This document shows, piece by piece, positions 1 through 8,682 of a stretch of DNA of 12,178 nt (positions are counted from its first letter, which is position 1; each line of letters begins with the position of its first letter). Made by a program: the position numbers and the translations under genes. The notes under the pieces are model-generated. The model was not told where the DNA came from. It did not search any database and was given only the letters and a program-made list of their open reading frames with translations. This DNA comes from JBOHHM01 sp050725495 (lineage in GTDB: Bacteria; Pseudomonadota; Gammaproteobacteria; Burkholderiales; Burkholderiaceae_C): NCBI GenBank assembly GCA_050725495.1, contig JBOHHM010000070.1, positions 1-12,178 on the forward strand. The letters are read 5' to 3'.

Positions 1-90
1 TGTCAACGCTTCGCCCACACCCTCACGAATGCGCACGCATGACTCGGGGCCGCCGTAGCTGGCTAAGCCTTCAACGTATGACTCTTTCAT
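1..90 (-). mobile_element. Group II intron-associated leader ORF, 5' end only (probable intron remnant)
   Basis: Read on the minus strand, an ATG at 90-88 opens a frame with no stop through the window edge. It starts MKESYVEGLASYGG and continues with PESC and GEALT blocks. I recognise this pattern (MKESY...PESC...GEALTG) from memory as the small ORF commonly found upstream of group II intron reverse transcriptase/maturase genes in proteobacteria; no database was searched. The maturase, if present, would lie to the left of the window. The receptor gene on the other strand starts only 42 bases beyond this ATG. That leaves no room for the several hundred bases of intron RNA that normally precede this ORF, so the element looks truncated at about 91-105. 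It could also be a free-standing degenerate ORF. Confidence 0.6.
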
Positions 91-102
91 TCACAACACT
101 TT

Positions 103-118
103 GCCGGTTTTGACCGGC
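103..118. repeat. Perfect 6-bp inverted repeat between intron remnant and first receptor gene
   Basis: GCCGGT, a TTTG loop and ACCGGC form a perfect hairpin ending 14 bases before the first receptor ATG. There is no T-run after it on either strand, so it is not a standard intrinsic terminator. It may be the end of the truncated intron, an insertion-target hairpin or a leader structure. Only the symmetry is certain. Confidence 0.5.
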
Positions 119-132
119 GCACGGAGACCGCC

Positions 133-1128
133 ATGAAGACATCCGCATCCACCACCCGTCGCCGCGCACTCGCCATTGCCGCCGTACTGGCCCTGGCGGC
201 CGGCAGCGCCGGCGCTCAGGCTGACTACCCGCGCAAGCCCATCCGCCTCGTCGTGCAGTACCAGGCCGGCGGCACGGCCGACACGCTGGCGCGCATCATC
301 GGCGAACCGCTCGCGCAGCGCCTGGGCCAGCCCGTGCTGGTCGAGAACCGCAGCGGCGCGGGCGGCATCATCGGCACCGACTTCGTCGCCAAGAGCGCAC
401 CCGACGGCTACACCCTGCTGCTCACCGCGCCGGGCCCGGTCACGGCCAATATCGCGCTCTACAGCAAGCTGCCCTACGACCCGCGCACCGACCTGCGCAT
501 GGTCTCCGACATCGCCGTGCCGCGCACCGTGCTGGCCATCCACCCCTCGGTGCCCGCGACCGACTTCAAGAGCCTGATCGCAGCGATCAAGGCCGCGCCA
601 GGCAAGTACACCATGGGTTCCTGGGGCCCCGGCACGCAGCCGCACCAGATCCAGGTGTTCATGGACCGCAGCTACGGCCTGCAGACCACGCATGTGCCCT
701 ACAAGGGCGAGAGCCCCATGGTCGTGGACCTGGTGGGCGGCGTCATTTCCATGACGGTGGCCTCCACTGTTTCGCTGCAGCAGCACATCGCGACCGGCAA
801 GCTGCGCGCCCTGGCCGTGGCCGGCCCGCGCCGTGCCAAGGCGCTGCCGGAGGTGACCACCTTTGCCGAGCAAGGCTACGGCGACCCGGTCTACGCCATC
901 ACCGGCCCGATCTCGCTCATGGCCCCAGCCAAAACGCCCGATGCCATCGTCGAGCGCCTGGGCCGCGAGGTTGCCGCCATCGTGCACCAGCCCGAGGTGG
1001 CGCGCCGCATCGAAGCCCTGGGCGCCGAGCCCCTGGGCAACCAACCGGCCGAGGCCACCGCGGCCTACAAGGCCTTCCTGCCCGTCGTGCTCAAGCTCAC
1101 GCGCGATACCGGCGTGCAGCTCGATTGA
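133..1128 (+). CDS. Bug/TctC-family periplasmic solute-binding protein (first copy)
   Basis: This is a 331-residue protein of the Bug/TctC family, the extracytoplasmic receptors of tripartite tricarboxylate transporters, which usually bind small carboxylates in the periplasm. Residues 1-30 form a signal peptide with an arginine cluster (TTRRRALA), a hydrophobic core and a likely cut near AGAQA/DYP. The family landmarks follow: DYPRKPIRLVV, a ligand-loop AGGTADTLAR, NRSGAGGIIGTD, SAPDGYTLL, THVPYKGESP and GKLRALAV. Length is normal for the family. The ligand loop reads VVQYQAGG, not the more common VP.(A/P)GG, which may alter specificity. The start is supported by GGAGA at 123-127. No TctA or TctB gene is visible, so this is an orphan receptor. 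It leads a same-strand cluster with the DUF1254 genes. The substrate cannot be read from the sequence. Confidence 0.93.
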   Translation: MKTSASTTRRRALAIAAVLALAAGSAGAQADYPRKPIRLVVQYQAGGTADTLARIIGEPLAQRLGQPVLVENRSGAGGIIGTDFVAKSAPDGYTLLLTAPGPVTANIALYSKLPYDPRTDLRMVSDIAVPRTVLAIHPSVPATDFKSLIAAIKAAPGKYTMGSWGPGTQPHQIQVFMDRSYGLQTTHVPYKGESPMVVDLVGGVISMTVASTVSLQQHIATGKLRALAVAGPRRAKALPEVTTFAEQGYGDPVYAITGPISLMAPAKTPDAIVERLGREVAAIVHQPEVARRIEALGAEPLGNQPAEATAAYKAFLPVVLKLTRDTGVQLD

Positions 1129-1152
1129 TCTATCCCTTTTGCAGTCTTGACC

Positions 1153-2517
1153 ATGAATGCACCCCATCCCCTGACCACGCTGGCCGGCGCCCGCCAGGCC
1201 CTGGCCCGCGCCGTCGGCATGACGGCCTTCGTCTACGGCTACCCGCTCGTGGAGTCCATGCGTACCTGCCGGCTGCAGACCAGCGGCAGCGCCGGCACGC
1301 CGGCACGCGCGCCGGTGGACGCGCTGCACCACATCACGCAGCCTTCGACCGACCGCGACCGCGACATCGTCACGCCGGCCAACGACCTGCTCTATAGCAC
1401 GGCCTGGATCCACCTCGCCGACGGCCCGCGCCTGCTCACCGTTCCAGCCGCCGCGCGCCACCCGGGCCGCTACTTCGTGCTCGCGCTGTACGACGCCTAT
1501 ACGGAAAACTTCGAGAACCTGGGCCCGCGCAACTGCAGGGCCGAGGGCGAGACCGTGCTGCTGGTCGGCCCCGGCGGCCAGGTGCCGAGCGCCCTGCAGG
1601 GCCACCGCGTCGTGCGCTGCCCGACCAACCTCGTGTGGCTGATCGGCCGCATCCTCGTGGGTGACGGCGACGACCTCGCCGCCGCGCGCGCGCTGCAGTC
1701 CGAGATCGCGCTCGCCCCCGCGCCCGGCACGGCCCAGGGCCGCCGCCCCGCAGCCGTGGAGCAGTGGGCGGGCGAGCCCGTCGACGCCATGGCCGAGGCC
1801 TGGGAGCAGCAGCGGCCGCCCGAACAGGTCGCGCCGCGCTTCTTCACCGCCCTGTGCCAGGCCCTGGCCGATGCGCCGGGCCGCACCGAGGACCAGGGCC
1901 TGCTCGCCTGGCTGGGCCAGGCCGGCCTCACGGGCGGCATGCAGTTCGCGTGGGAGGCGCTCGACGAGCCTACGCGCGCGGGTCTGGTCGCCGGCTTCGC
2001 CGACGCCGTGGCCCTGGTGGCCAGCGCCGCGCGCAGCCGCCGTGCCCGGCCCTGGGTGCTGGCCTCGCGCGCCGGCCGCTACGGCAGCGACTACCTGGTG
2101 CGCGCGCTCACGGCCTACATTGGCCTCGGGGCCTTGGCCACCGACGAGGCCCTGTACGGCGCCGGCCACTTCGACGCTCACGCCCAGCCGCTCGACGGTC
2201 AACGCCGCTACCGGCTGCGCTTTGCCGCCGACCAGATGCCGCCGGCCGAGGCCTTCTGGTCCGTCACGCTGTACGACGCCGACCGCTTTCTCTACCGCAA
2301 CGAGTTCGGCCGCCACTCCATCGGCGACCGCACGAGTGGTCTGCGGCTGGCGGCCGATGGCAGCCTGACGATCAGCTTCGCCCACCAGGCGCCGGCCGAC
2401 AGCGCCAACTGGCTGCCCACGCCGGCCGGCCCGTTCTACCTGATCCTGCGCCTGTACCACCCGCGCGAGGACGTGCGCAGCTGGAAGATCCCGGCGCTGC
2501 AGCCCGTGGAGGACTGA
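1153..2517 (+). CDS. DUF1254/DUF1214 domain-containing protein
   Basis: The protein has 454 residues. The N-terminal third matches DUF1254: AFVYGYPLVESMRT near residue 20, NDLLYSTAWI, and GRYFVLALYDAYTENFENLG near residue 105. The last quarter matches DUF1214: YRLRF at about 352-356, EAFWSVTLYDADRFL, GDRTSGL and NWLPTPAGPFYLILRLY. The two domains normally occur together and their biochemical function is not settled. Many relatives are exported, but no signal peptide is visible here, so a cytoplasmic location is inferred. A TTG two codons upstream (1147) is in frame, but ATG at 1153 is preferred; neither has a clear Shine-Dalgarno sequence. The gap to the upstream receptor gene is 24 bases. 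The stop codon touches the start of the next gene, whose N-terminal half is a paralogue of this protein. Confidence 0.88.
   Translation: MNAPHPLTTLAGARQALARAVGMTAFVYGYPLVESMRTCRLQTSGSAGTPARAPVDALHHITQPSTDRDRDIVTPANDLLYSTAWIHLADGPRLLTVPAAARHPGRYFVLALYDAYTENFENLGPRNCRAEGETVLLVGPGGQVPSALQGHRVVRCPTNLVWLIGRILVGDGDDLAAARALQSEIALAPAPGTAQGRRPAAVEQWAGEPVDAMAEAWEQQRPPEQVAPRFFTALCQALADAPGRTEDQGLLAWLGQAGLTGGMQFAWEALDEPTRAGLVAGFADAVALVASAARSRRARPWVLASRAGRYGSDYLVRALTAYIGLGALATDEALYGAGHFDAHAQPLDGQRRYRLRFAADQMPPAEAFWSVTLYDADRFLYRNEFGRHSIGDRTSGLRLAADGSLTISFAHQAPADSANWLPTPAGPFYLILRLYHPREDVRSWKIPALQPVED
2508..2512 (+). promoter_or_regulatory. Ribosome binding site inside the end of the upstream gene
   Basis: GGAGG lies within the last codons of the preceding DUF1254 gene, five bases before the ATG at 2518. 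With the abutting TGA-ATG (2515-2520), it fixes the start of the fusion protein and points to translational coupling of the two genes. Confidence 0.75.
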
Positions 2518-5154
2518 ATGGACGCCAACACCACCATCCCCACCGATGCAGCGGCCCTGCGCGCCCTCGCTGCCGAGGCCGTCACCTATGCCTGGCCGCT
2601 GTACGAGATGAGCCGCATGCGCGCCGCCACCTCGCCGCGCCGGTGTGCCGCCGGAGCGGCCGGCGACGCGCCAAACAGCCCGCAGCGCTGGCGCAATGTG
2701 TTCACCCATGCCCGCAGGCTGCTCGGCGCAGGGGAAAGCCGCGTGGTCACGCCCAACCACGACACGCTCTACACCAACGCCTGGCTGGACCTGCGCGACG
2801 GCCCGCTCGTCATCGACGTGCCCGACACCGCCGGGCGCTACTACGTGCTGGGCCTGCTGGACTTCTACACCAACCCGTTCGCCAGCATCGGCCAGCGCAC
2901 GACCGGTACGGCCGCGCGCTCCTTCGTCGTCACGCCGCCGGGCTGGCGGGGCACGCTGCCCGCCGCGCTGCAAGTCAGCGGCGCGCAGATTGCAGCGCCC
3001 ACGCCCTGGGTCTGGATCATCGGCCGCCTGCTCGTCGACAGCCCGCAGGACCTGCCCGCCGTTCATGCCTTGCAGGACCGTTTCGTGCTGCGCCCTCTGG
3101 CCGGCTGGTGCGCTGGTGCCGACGCCGCCTCAACGCCCCGGCGTTTCGATCCCGGCTGCGACGCACGCGGCGCTGCCGATGCCGCGCCCGATGCGGCGCC
3201 CAACGCATCGAGTTTTGCTGCCGTGGTCAACCGGGCCCTGCGCGACAACCCGCCACCCCCGCACGAACAGGCCCTGGTCGCGCGCTTTGGGGCCGTGGGC
3301 ATCGGCGCGCAGGCGAGCGAACTCACGGCAGAGCAGCAGGCCGCGCTGGGCGAAGCCTTGGGCGAGTGCCTGGCATGCTGGCGCAGCGCGGACCTGGGCC
3401 ATACCAGCATGACGGGCTGGCAAAGCATGCCGCTGCTCGAGCATTCGTTCGGCGACGACTACGCGCGCCGCGCCCTGATCGCGCTCAAGTACATCGGCGC
3501 GCTCAACAGCCGCGAGGCGCTCTACCCGATGGCGCAGGCCGACGCCAGCGGCCAGCCGCTGCATGGCCGCTGCGCCTACCGCCTGCGCTTTGCGCCCGGC
3601 GCCCTGCCGCCGGTCGATGCGTTCTGGTCACTCACGATGTACGACGCCGGCGACTGCATGCTGGTACCCAATGCGATCGAGCGCTACGCCATCGGCGACC
3701 GCACGCCCGGCCTGCAGCATGATGCCGACGGCGGCCTCACGCTGCACATCCGGCACCAGCCACCCAGCGACCCGGCCGCGCGCGCCAACTGGCTGCCGGC
3801 CCCGGCCGGCGGTTTCTACCTGTGCCTGCGCGCCTACGTGCCGCGCCAGCAGATGCTCGACGGCCGCTACACCCTGCCGCCGCTGGAGCGCGTGAGCGAA
3901 ACGGCGGCCGAGTCCTCGTCGCTCGCCGCCCAGCCGCAGTCGCCGCTGCGCACCGGCACCGGGGCCGCGGCCATCGGCCCCGGCCTGTGGGTACTGCATG
4001 GGCAAGGCCAGTCCTTCGTGGCCGAGACCTCGGCCGGGCTGGTGGTGGTCGACGCCGGCCCCGGCGGCAAGGTGACCGACGCGATGATCGCCGCGCTGCG
4101 CAGCTGCAGCGACGCCCCGGTCCATGCGCTGTGCTACAGCCACGGCCACCTGGGCTACAACGCCGGCGTTCCGCAGTGGCTGGCCCACGCGGCCGCGCGC
4201 GGCGAGCCGGCGCCGCGCCTCATCGCCCACCGCAACCTGCCGCGCCGCTACACGCGCTACCGCGAGACCCAGGCGCTGCAGCAGCACTTGGCCGAGATCC
4301 AGTTCCGCCTGCCTGCGGGCTCGTTCGAACTCGTGCTGCACGAGCCCAACGAGCTGTTCGACGACGTGCTCGCCATCGGCGAAGGCGAGCGCCGCGTGGA
4401 ACTGTGCTGGGCCCCGGCCGAGACCGACGACGGCATCGCCGTCTGGTGCCCGGCGCAACGCGTGCTGTACGGCGGCGCAGCCGTGATCGACTCCATCCCC
4501 AACATCGGCACACCGCTGCGCACGCTGCGCGACACCGTGCGCTGGGCCGACACGCTGGATGCACTGGCCACGCTCGGGCCCGAGCGCGTGGTGCGCGAGT
4601 TCGGCAGCACGCTCGACGGTGCCGACACCGCGCGCCACGTGCTGACCCACACCGCACGCGCCCTGCGCTGGCTGCGCGCCGAGGTGGTGAGGCTCATGAA
4701 CCAGGGCCTGGGCGAGCGCGAGATCCTCGCGCGCATGCACTACCCCGACGAGCTCTTCGGCGCGCCCTGGATGCGCCCCGCTTATGGCGACCCGAGCTAC
4801 ATCGTGCGCGACATCTACCGCTCGGAGAACGGCTGGTGGGACCGCAACCCCACGACACTGCACCCCGCCGCTCCCGATGCCGTGGCCCGCGCCCAGGCCG
4901 AGGCCATCACCGACAAGGCTGCCGTTGTGGCCCAGGCGCAGCGCCTGGCCGACAGCGGCGAGCTGCAGCTCGCGCTGCACGTGGTCGACCTGCTGGCCCT
5001 GGCCGAAGGCCCTGCGCCCGAGATCGCCCAGGCGCGCGCGCTCAAGGCCGGCTGGCTGCGTGAGCGCGCAGGCCAGGTGCGCAGCTATGTCTCGCGCAGC
5101 CTCTACCAACACGGTGCCGCACAGCTCGAACGCGCCGCGGACACACCCAGCTAA
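2518..5154 (+). CDS. DUF1254/DUF1214 protein fused to an alkylsulfatase-like metallo-beta-lactamase domain with a degenerate metal site
   Basis: The protein has 878 residues and no visible signal peptide. Residues ~20-165 are DUF1254 (AVTYAWPLYEMSRM, NHDTLYTNAWLDL, GRYYVLGLLDFYTNPFAS). Residues ~350-458 are DUF1214 (AYRLRF, DAFWSLTMYDAG, IGDRTPGL, NWLPAPAGGFYLCLRAY). After a ~28-residue linker, residues ~487-700 resemble an MBL-fold domain (GLVVVDAGPGG, then CYSHGHLGYNAG). Residues ~705-830 resemble the alkylsulfatase dimerisation region (LRDTVRWADTLDAL, MNQGLGEREIL, GWWDRNPTTLHP at 772-783). The MBL signature HxHxDH reads H542-G-H544-L-G546-Y547, so its Asp and third His are missing. Of the acidic pair in the TEAPAE block, W631 replaces the first and E635 keeps the second. 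The usual SH before the C-terminal region is E694-F695 in VREFGST. A standard dinuclear-zinc sulfatase is therefore unlikely; it may be non-catalytic, use a changed metal centre, or belong to a divergent subfamily. The first half is paralogous to the preceding gene. Confidence 0.85.
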   Translation: MDANTTIPTDAAALRALAAEAVTYAWPLYEMSRMRAATSPRRCAAGAAGDAPNSPQRWRNVFTHARRLLGAGESRVVTPNHDTLYTNAWLDLRDGPLVIDVPDTAGRYYVLGLLDFYTNPFASIGQRTTGTAARSFVVTPPGWRGTLPAALQVSGAQIAAPTPWVWIIGRLLVDSPQDLPAVHALQDRFVLRPLAGWCAGADAASTPRRFDPGCDARGAADAAPDAAPNASSFAAVVNRALRDNPPPPHEQALVARFGAVGIGAQASELTAEQQAALGEALGECLACWRSADLGHTSMTGWQSMPLLEHSFGDDYARRALIALKYIGALNSREALYPMAQADASGQPLHGRCAYRLRFAPGALPPVDAFWSLTMYDAGDCMLVPNAIERYAIGDRTPGLQHDADGGLTLHIRHQPPSDPAARANWLPAPAGGFYLCLRAYVPRQQMLDGRYTLPPLERVSETAAESSSLAAQPQSPLRTGTGAAAIGPGLWVLHGQGQSFVAETSAGLVVVDAGPGGKVTDAMIAALRSCSDAPVHALCYSHGHLGYNAGVPQWLAHAAARGEPAPRLIAHRNLPRRYTRYRETQALQQHLAEIQFRLPAGSFELVLHEPNELFDDVLAIGEGERRVELCWAPAETDDGIAVWCPAQRVLYGGAAVIDSIPNIGTPLRTLRDTVRWADTLDALATLGPERVVREFGSTLDGADTARHVLTHTARALRWLRAEVVRLMNQGLGEREILARMHYPDELFGAPWMRPAYGDPSYIVRDIYRSENGWWDRNPTTLHPAAPDAVARAQAEAITDKAAVVAQAQRLADSGELQLALHVVDLLALAEGPAPEIAQARALKAGWLRERAGQVRSYVSRSLYQHGAAQLERAADTPS

Positions 5155-5197
5155 GGCCTTTCCTTCTTTCTATCATTCCATTGCACTGGAGACACCC

Positions 5198-6172
5198 ATG
5201 ACACGCTTTGCGCAAAGCACCCTGGCCGCCCTGCTGCTGGCCACCCTCGCCCCGCTGGCCGCGGCCCAGGGCAGCTACCCCGAGCGGCCGGTCACGCTGG
5301 TCGTGCCCACCGCCCCCGGTGGCGGCACCGACACCATCGCGCGCTTCGTCGCCGAACGCCTGGGCAAGGCGCTCAAGCAGCCCTTCGTCATCGACAACAA
5401 GCCCGGCGCCAACGGCATCCCCGGCACCGACAGCGTGGCCCGCGCCCAGCCCGACGGCTACCGCCTGCTGTTCACCTACACGGCGGCCCAGGTGGTCAAC
5501 CCCGTGATCATGCGCAAGCTGCCCTACAACGCGCTCAAGGACTTCGCGCCGATCGCGCAAATCGGCCGCGGCGGCAACCTGCTGCTGGTCAGCAACGAGC
5601 TGCCGGTCAAGAGCCTCAAGGAGTTTGTGGCCTATGTGAAGGCCCGCCCAGACCAACTCAACTACTGCTCCTGGGGCAGCGGCTCGGGCGGGCACCTGAC
5701 CATGGAGAGCCTGAAGAAGCAGGCCGGTCTGGTGATGACCCATGTGCCCTACAAGGGCAGCGCCCCCTGCATGCAGGACATCGTGTCCGGCCAGGTGCAG
5801 GCCGGCTTCGGCGACATCTCCTCCACCATGGAGCTGGTGCGTGCCGGCAAGCTGCGTGCCCTCGCCACCAGCGGCCCCACGCGCGTGCCGCGCCTGCCCG
5901 AGGTGCCGACCCTGACCGAGGCCGGCTACCCCTTCAGCACCTATTCCTGGTACGGCCTGTTCGCCCCCGCCGGCACGCCCCGGCCCATCGTGCAAAAGCT
6001 CAACGCCGCCGTGCAGGAGATGCTCAGGGAACCCGCGACCGTGGAGCGCTTTCGCGAATTGAATTTCACCGACCTGCCCCAGACCACGCCCGAGCAGTTC
6101 AGCGAGATCGTGCGCCACGACATGGCCCAGTGGGGCGAGCTCGTGCGCTCGCTCGACCTCAAGCTGGAGTAG
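5198..6172 (+). CDS. Bug/TctC-family periplasmic solute-binding protein (second copy)
   Basis: This is a 324-residue Bug/TctC receptor. Residues 1-24 are a clean Sec signal peptide (MTRF, then a Leu/Ala core ending AAAQ/GSYPERP). Family blocks follow: VTLVVPTAPGGGTDTIAR, IDNKPGANGIPGTD, RAQPDGYRLLF, MRKLPYNALKDFAPI, SWGSGSGGHL, THVPYKGSAP, GKLRALATSG and YGLFAPAGTP. Its ligand loop follows the consensus better than that of the first copy. ATG at 5198 was chosen because GGAGA lies just before it (5188-5192) and the signal peptide starts there; the longer frame upstream lies out of frame inside the fusion gene. A 43-base, relatively AT-rich gap separates it from that gene, so it is probably in the same transcript. 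The substrate is unknown and no membrane subunits are present. It converges with the helicase gene with only 8 bases between stop codons. Confidence 0.94.
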   Translation: MTRFAQSTLAALLLATLAPLAAAQGSYPERPVTLVVPTAPGGGTDTIARFVAERLGKALKQPFVIDNKPGANGIPGTDSVARAQPDGYRLLFTYTAAQVVNPVIMRKLPYNALKDFAPIAQIGRGGNLLLVSNELPVKSLKEFVAYVKARPDQLNYCSWGSGSGGHLTMESLKKQAGLVMTHVPYKGSAPCMQDIVSGQVQAGFGDISSTMELVRAGKLRALATSGPTRVPRLPEVPTLTEAGYPFSTYSWYGLFAPAGTPRPIVQKLNAAVQEMLREPATVERFRELNFTDLPQTTPEQFSEIVRHDMAQWGELVRSLDLKLE

Positions 6173-6180
6173 CCGGCAAA

Positions 6181-7602
<1,422 letters not shown>

Positions 7603-7689
7603 TTGCCCGTCTATTGTCGCATTTGGCGCCCATCGGCCCAATATCCCTAGCGCAGCGCGGTGTTGGGGCCGGCGACCGCCACGCGATTT

Positions 7690-7747
7690 GCTATGAATTT
7701 CGTAGTTACTCACGCCCGTCCGGCAAGGGCTGGAGGCCTGTTTTCTA
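7690..7747. repeat. Comamonadaceae-like intergenic repeat, copy 1
   Basis: The copy starts GCTATGAATTTCGTAG, passes through ACGCCC, then AGGGCTGGAGGCCT, and ends TTTTCTATA. It aligns without gaps to the copy at 10391-10444: 18 of the first 28 and 11 of the last 14 of 50 positions match, with 8 unmatched bases between. CTA...TAG at the left end can pair as a small stem. It fills much of the gap between helicase and peptidase, and its right end overlaps the peptidase stop codon (7745-7747). I recall this repeat type as frequent in Comamonadaceae genomes; that part is memory, not a search. Confidence 0.7.
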
Positions 7748-8641
7748 TAAATTCCGGGCGCTGAAGGTATCGCAGGCCTTGACCCTGCCGGTCTGCAGGC
7801 CGCGGTCAAACCAGCGCTGGCGCTGAGCGCTGGTGCCGTGGGTGAAGCTCTCGGGCACCACCACCTGGCCGCTGGCGCGCTGCAAGGCGTCGTCGCCGAT
7901 CCTGGCGGCGGCATTCATCGCTTCATCCACATCGCCCCGCTCCAGAATCTGGCGGGCGGCTTGCGCGTGGTTGGCCCAGACGCCGGCGAAGCAGTCGGCC
8001 TGCAGTTCCAGCCGCACGCTCAGGGCGTTGAACTCGGTCGGGCTCACGCGGTGGCGCATCTGCTCCATCCTGGCACTGATGCCCATCAGGTTCTGCACAT
8101 GGTGGCCCACCTCATGTGCAATCACATAGGCCTGGGCGAAGTCGCCGGGCGCGCCCAGGCGGTTCTTGAGCGTTTCGTAAAAGCCCAGGTCGATATAGAC
8201 CTTCTGGTCGGCGGGGCAGTAAAACGGCCCCATGGCGGCCTGCCCCTGGCCGCAGGCCGTGCGGGTGGCGCCCCTGAACAGCACCAGCCGGGGCTCGCGG
8301 TAGCTGGCGCCGGCCTGGACAAACACATCTTTCCACACGTCTTCGGTGTCGGCCAGCACGGTGGAGACGAACCTGGCCATGCGGTCATCGGCCGGCGGGC
8401 GGTGCGCGGGTCGATCCGAGGTGTGGGGCTGCACCTGGGCCGCGGGCTGACCGCCGCCGCTGAGCAGGCCGAGGATGGTCAGCGGGTTGATGCCGAAAAT
8501 CCAGCCGCCCAGCAGTGCCACGACGAGGGTGCCGATGCCGATACTGCGACCGCCGAACAGGCCTGCGCTGCCGAAGCCGCCACCCTCGTCAGAACGGCGG
8601 TCCTCCACATTGTCCGATTCACGGTTGCCTTCCCATCTCAT
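7745..8641 (-). CDS. Putative neutral zinc metallopeptidase, YpfJ family, membrane-anchored
   Basis: This 298-residue protein matches the YpfJ/neutral zinc metallopeptidase family. The N-terminus is polar (MRWEGNRESDNVEDRRS), then Gly-rich, followed by one membrane segment at about 34-60 (IGIGTLVVALLGGWIFGI onward). The catalytic region follows: TACGQG and GPFYCPADQKVYIDLGFY (with C130 and C142), the zincin motif HEVGH at 176-180, and LELQADCFAG at 211-220, whose E212 is a candidate third metal ligand. The physiological substrate of the family is unknown. The start at 8641 is chosen over in-frame ATGs further upstream because AGGAG lies nine bases before it. The gene diverges from pyroglutamyl peptidase across 41 bases. 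The stop codon lies within a repeat. Confidence 0.92.
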   Translation of the reverse strand: MRWEGNRESDNVEDRRSDEGGGFGSAGLFGGRSIGIGTLVVALLGGWIFGINPLTILGLLSGGGQPAAQVQPHTSDRPAHRPPADDRMARFVSTVLADTEDVWKDVFVQAGASYREPRLVLFRGATRTACGQGQAAMGPFYCPADQKVYIDLGFYETLKNRLGAPGDFAQAYVIAHEVGHHVQNLMGISARMEQMRHRVSPTEFNALSVRLELQADCFAGVWANHAQAARQILERGDVDEAMNAAARIGDDALQRASGQVVVPESFTHGTSAQRQRWFDRGLQTGRVKACDTFSARNL

Positions 8642-8650
8642 GCTCTGCAT

Positions 8651-8655
8651 CTCCT
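8651..8655 (-). promoter_or_regulatory. Ribosome binding site that decides the zinc peptidase start
   Basis: CTCCT on the plus strand reads AGGAG on the minus strand. It sits nine bases before ATG 8641 but touches the alternative ATG at 8650, which rules that one out. Confidence 0.7.
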
Positions 8656-8670
8656 GCGCCGACCCTGCGC

Positions 8671-8676
8671 TACAGT
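8671..8676 (+). promoter_or_regulatory. Candidate -10 element for a leaderless pyroglutamyl peptidase transcript
   Basis: TACAGT matches four of six bases of the sigma-70 -10 consensus and ends six bases before the ATG at 8683. The usual +1 distance would place transcription start at or next to that ATG, and no Shine-Dalgarno sequence is visible. No convincing -35 element was found, so this is tentative. Confidence 0.3.
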
Positions 8677-8682
8677 GCCCGC

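Noticed and set aside
1147..1152. TTG start two codons upstream of the first DUF1254 gene
   Set aside because: No better ribosome binding site than the ATG at 1153, and ATG is the more likely initiator. The difference is only two residues.
91..3066. 991-codon open frame on the minus strand opposite the first receptor and DUF1254 genes
   Set aside because: Composition is dominated by Gly, Ala, Arg, Val, His and Gln with no domain-like blocks, as expected for an antisense frame of high-GC coding DNA. The plus-strand genes here are clear family members.
3120..3240. Possible frameshift or insertion in the fusion gene between its two DUF domains, where the residues are Ala/Asp-rich and poorly conserved
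   Set aside because: The frame is continuous and the paralogue also has a variable linker in this part. No stop or phase change is needed to explain it.
1764..3722. 652-codon plus-strand frame overlapping the two DUF1254 genes
   Set aside because: Arg/Pro/Ala-rich, no ribosome binding site and no conserved motifs. It is a frame shadow spanning the coupled stop-start of two real genes.
3628..5112. 494-codon minus-strand frame opposite the MBL half of the fusion gene
   Set aside because: Low-complexity GC-driven composition. The opposite strand encodes recognisable MBL/alkylsulfatase sequence to its end.
6173..6180. Terminator between the convergent second receptor gene and helicase
   Set aside because: Only 8 bases lie between the stops, and I found no hairpin with a T-run around them on either strand.
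7603..7914. N-terminal extension of the helicase frame by 104 codons
   Set aside because: It would translate through the intergenic repeat and into the peptidase gene, and does not resemble protein; the family start is MTSSFSHLS at 7602.
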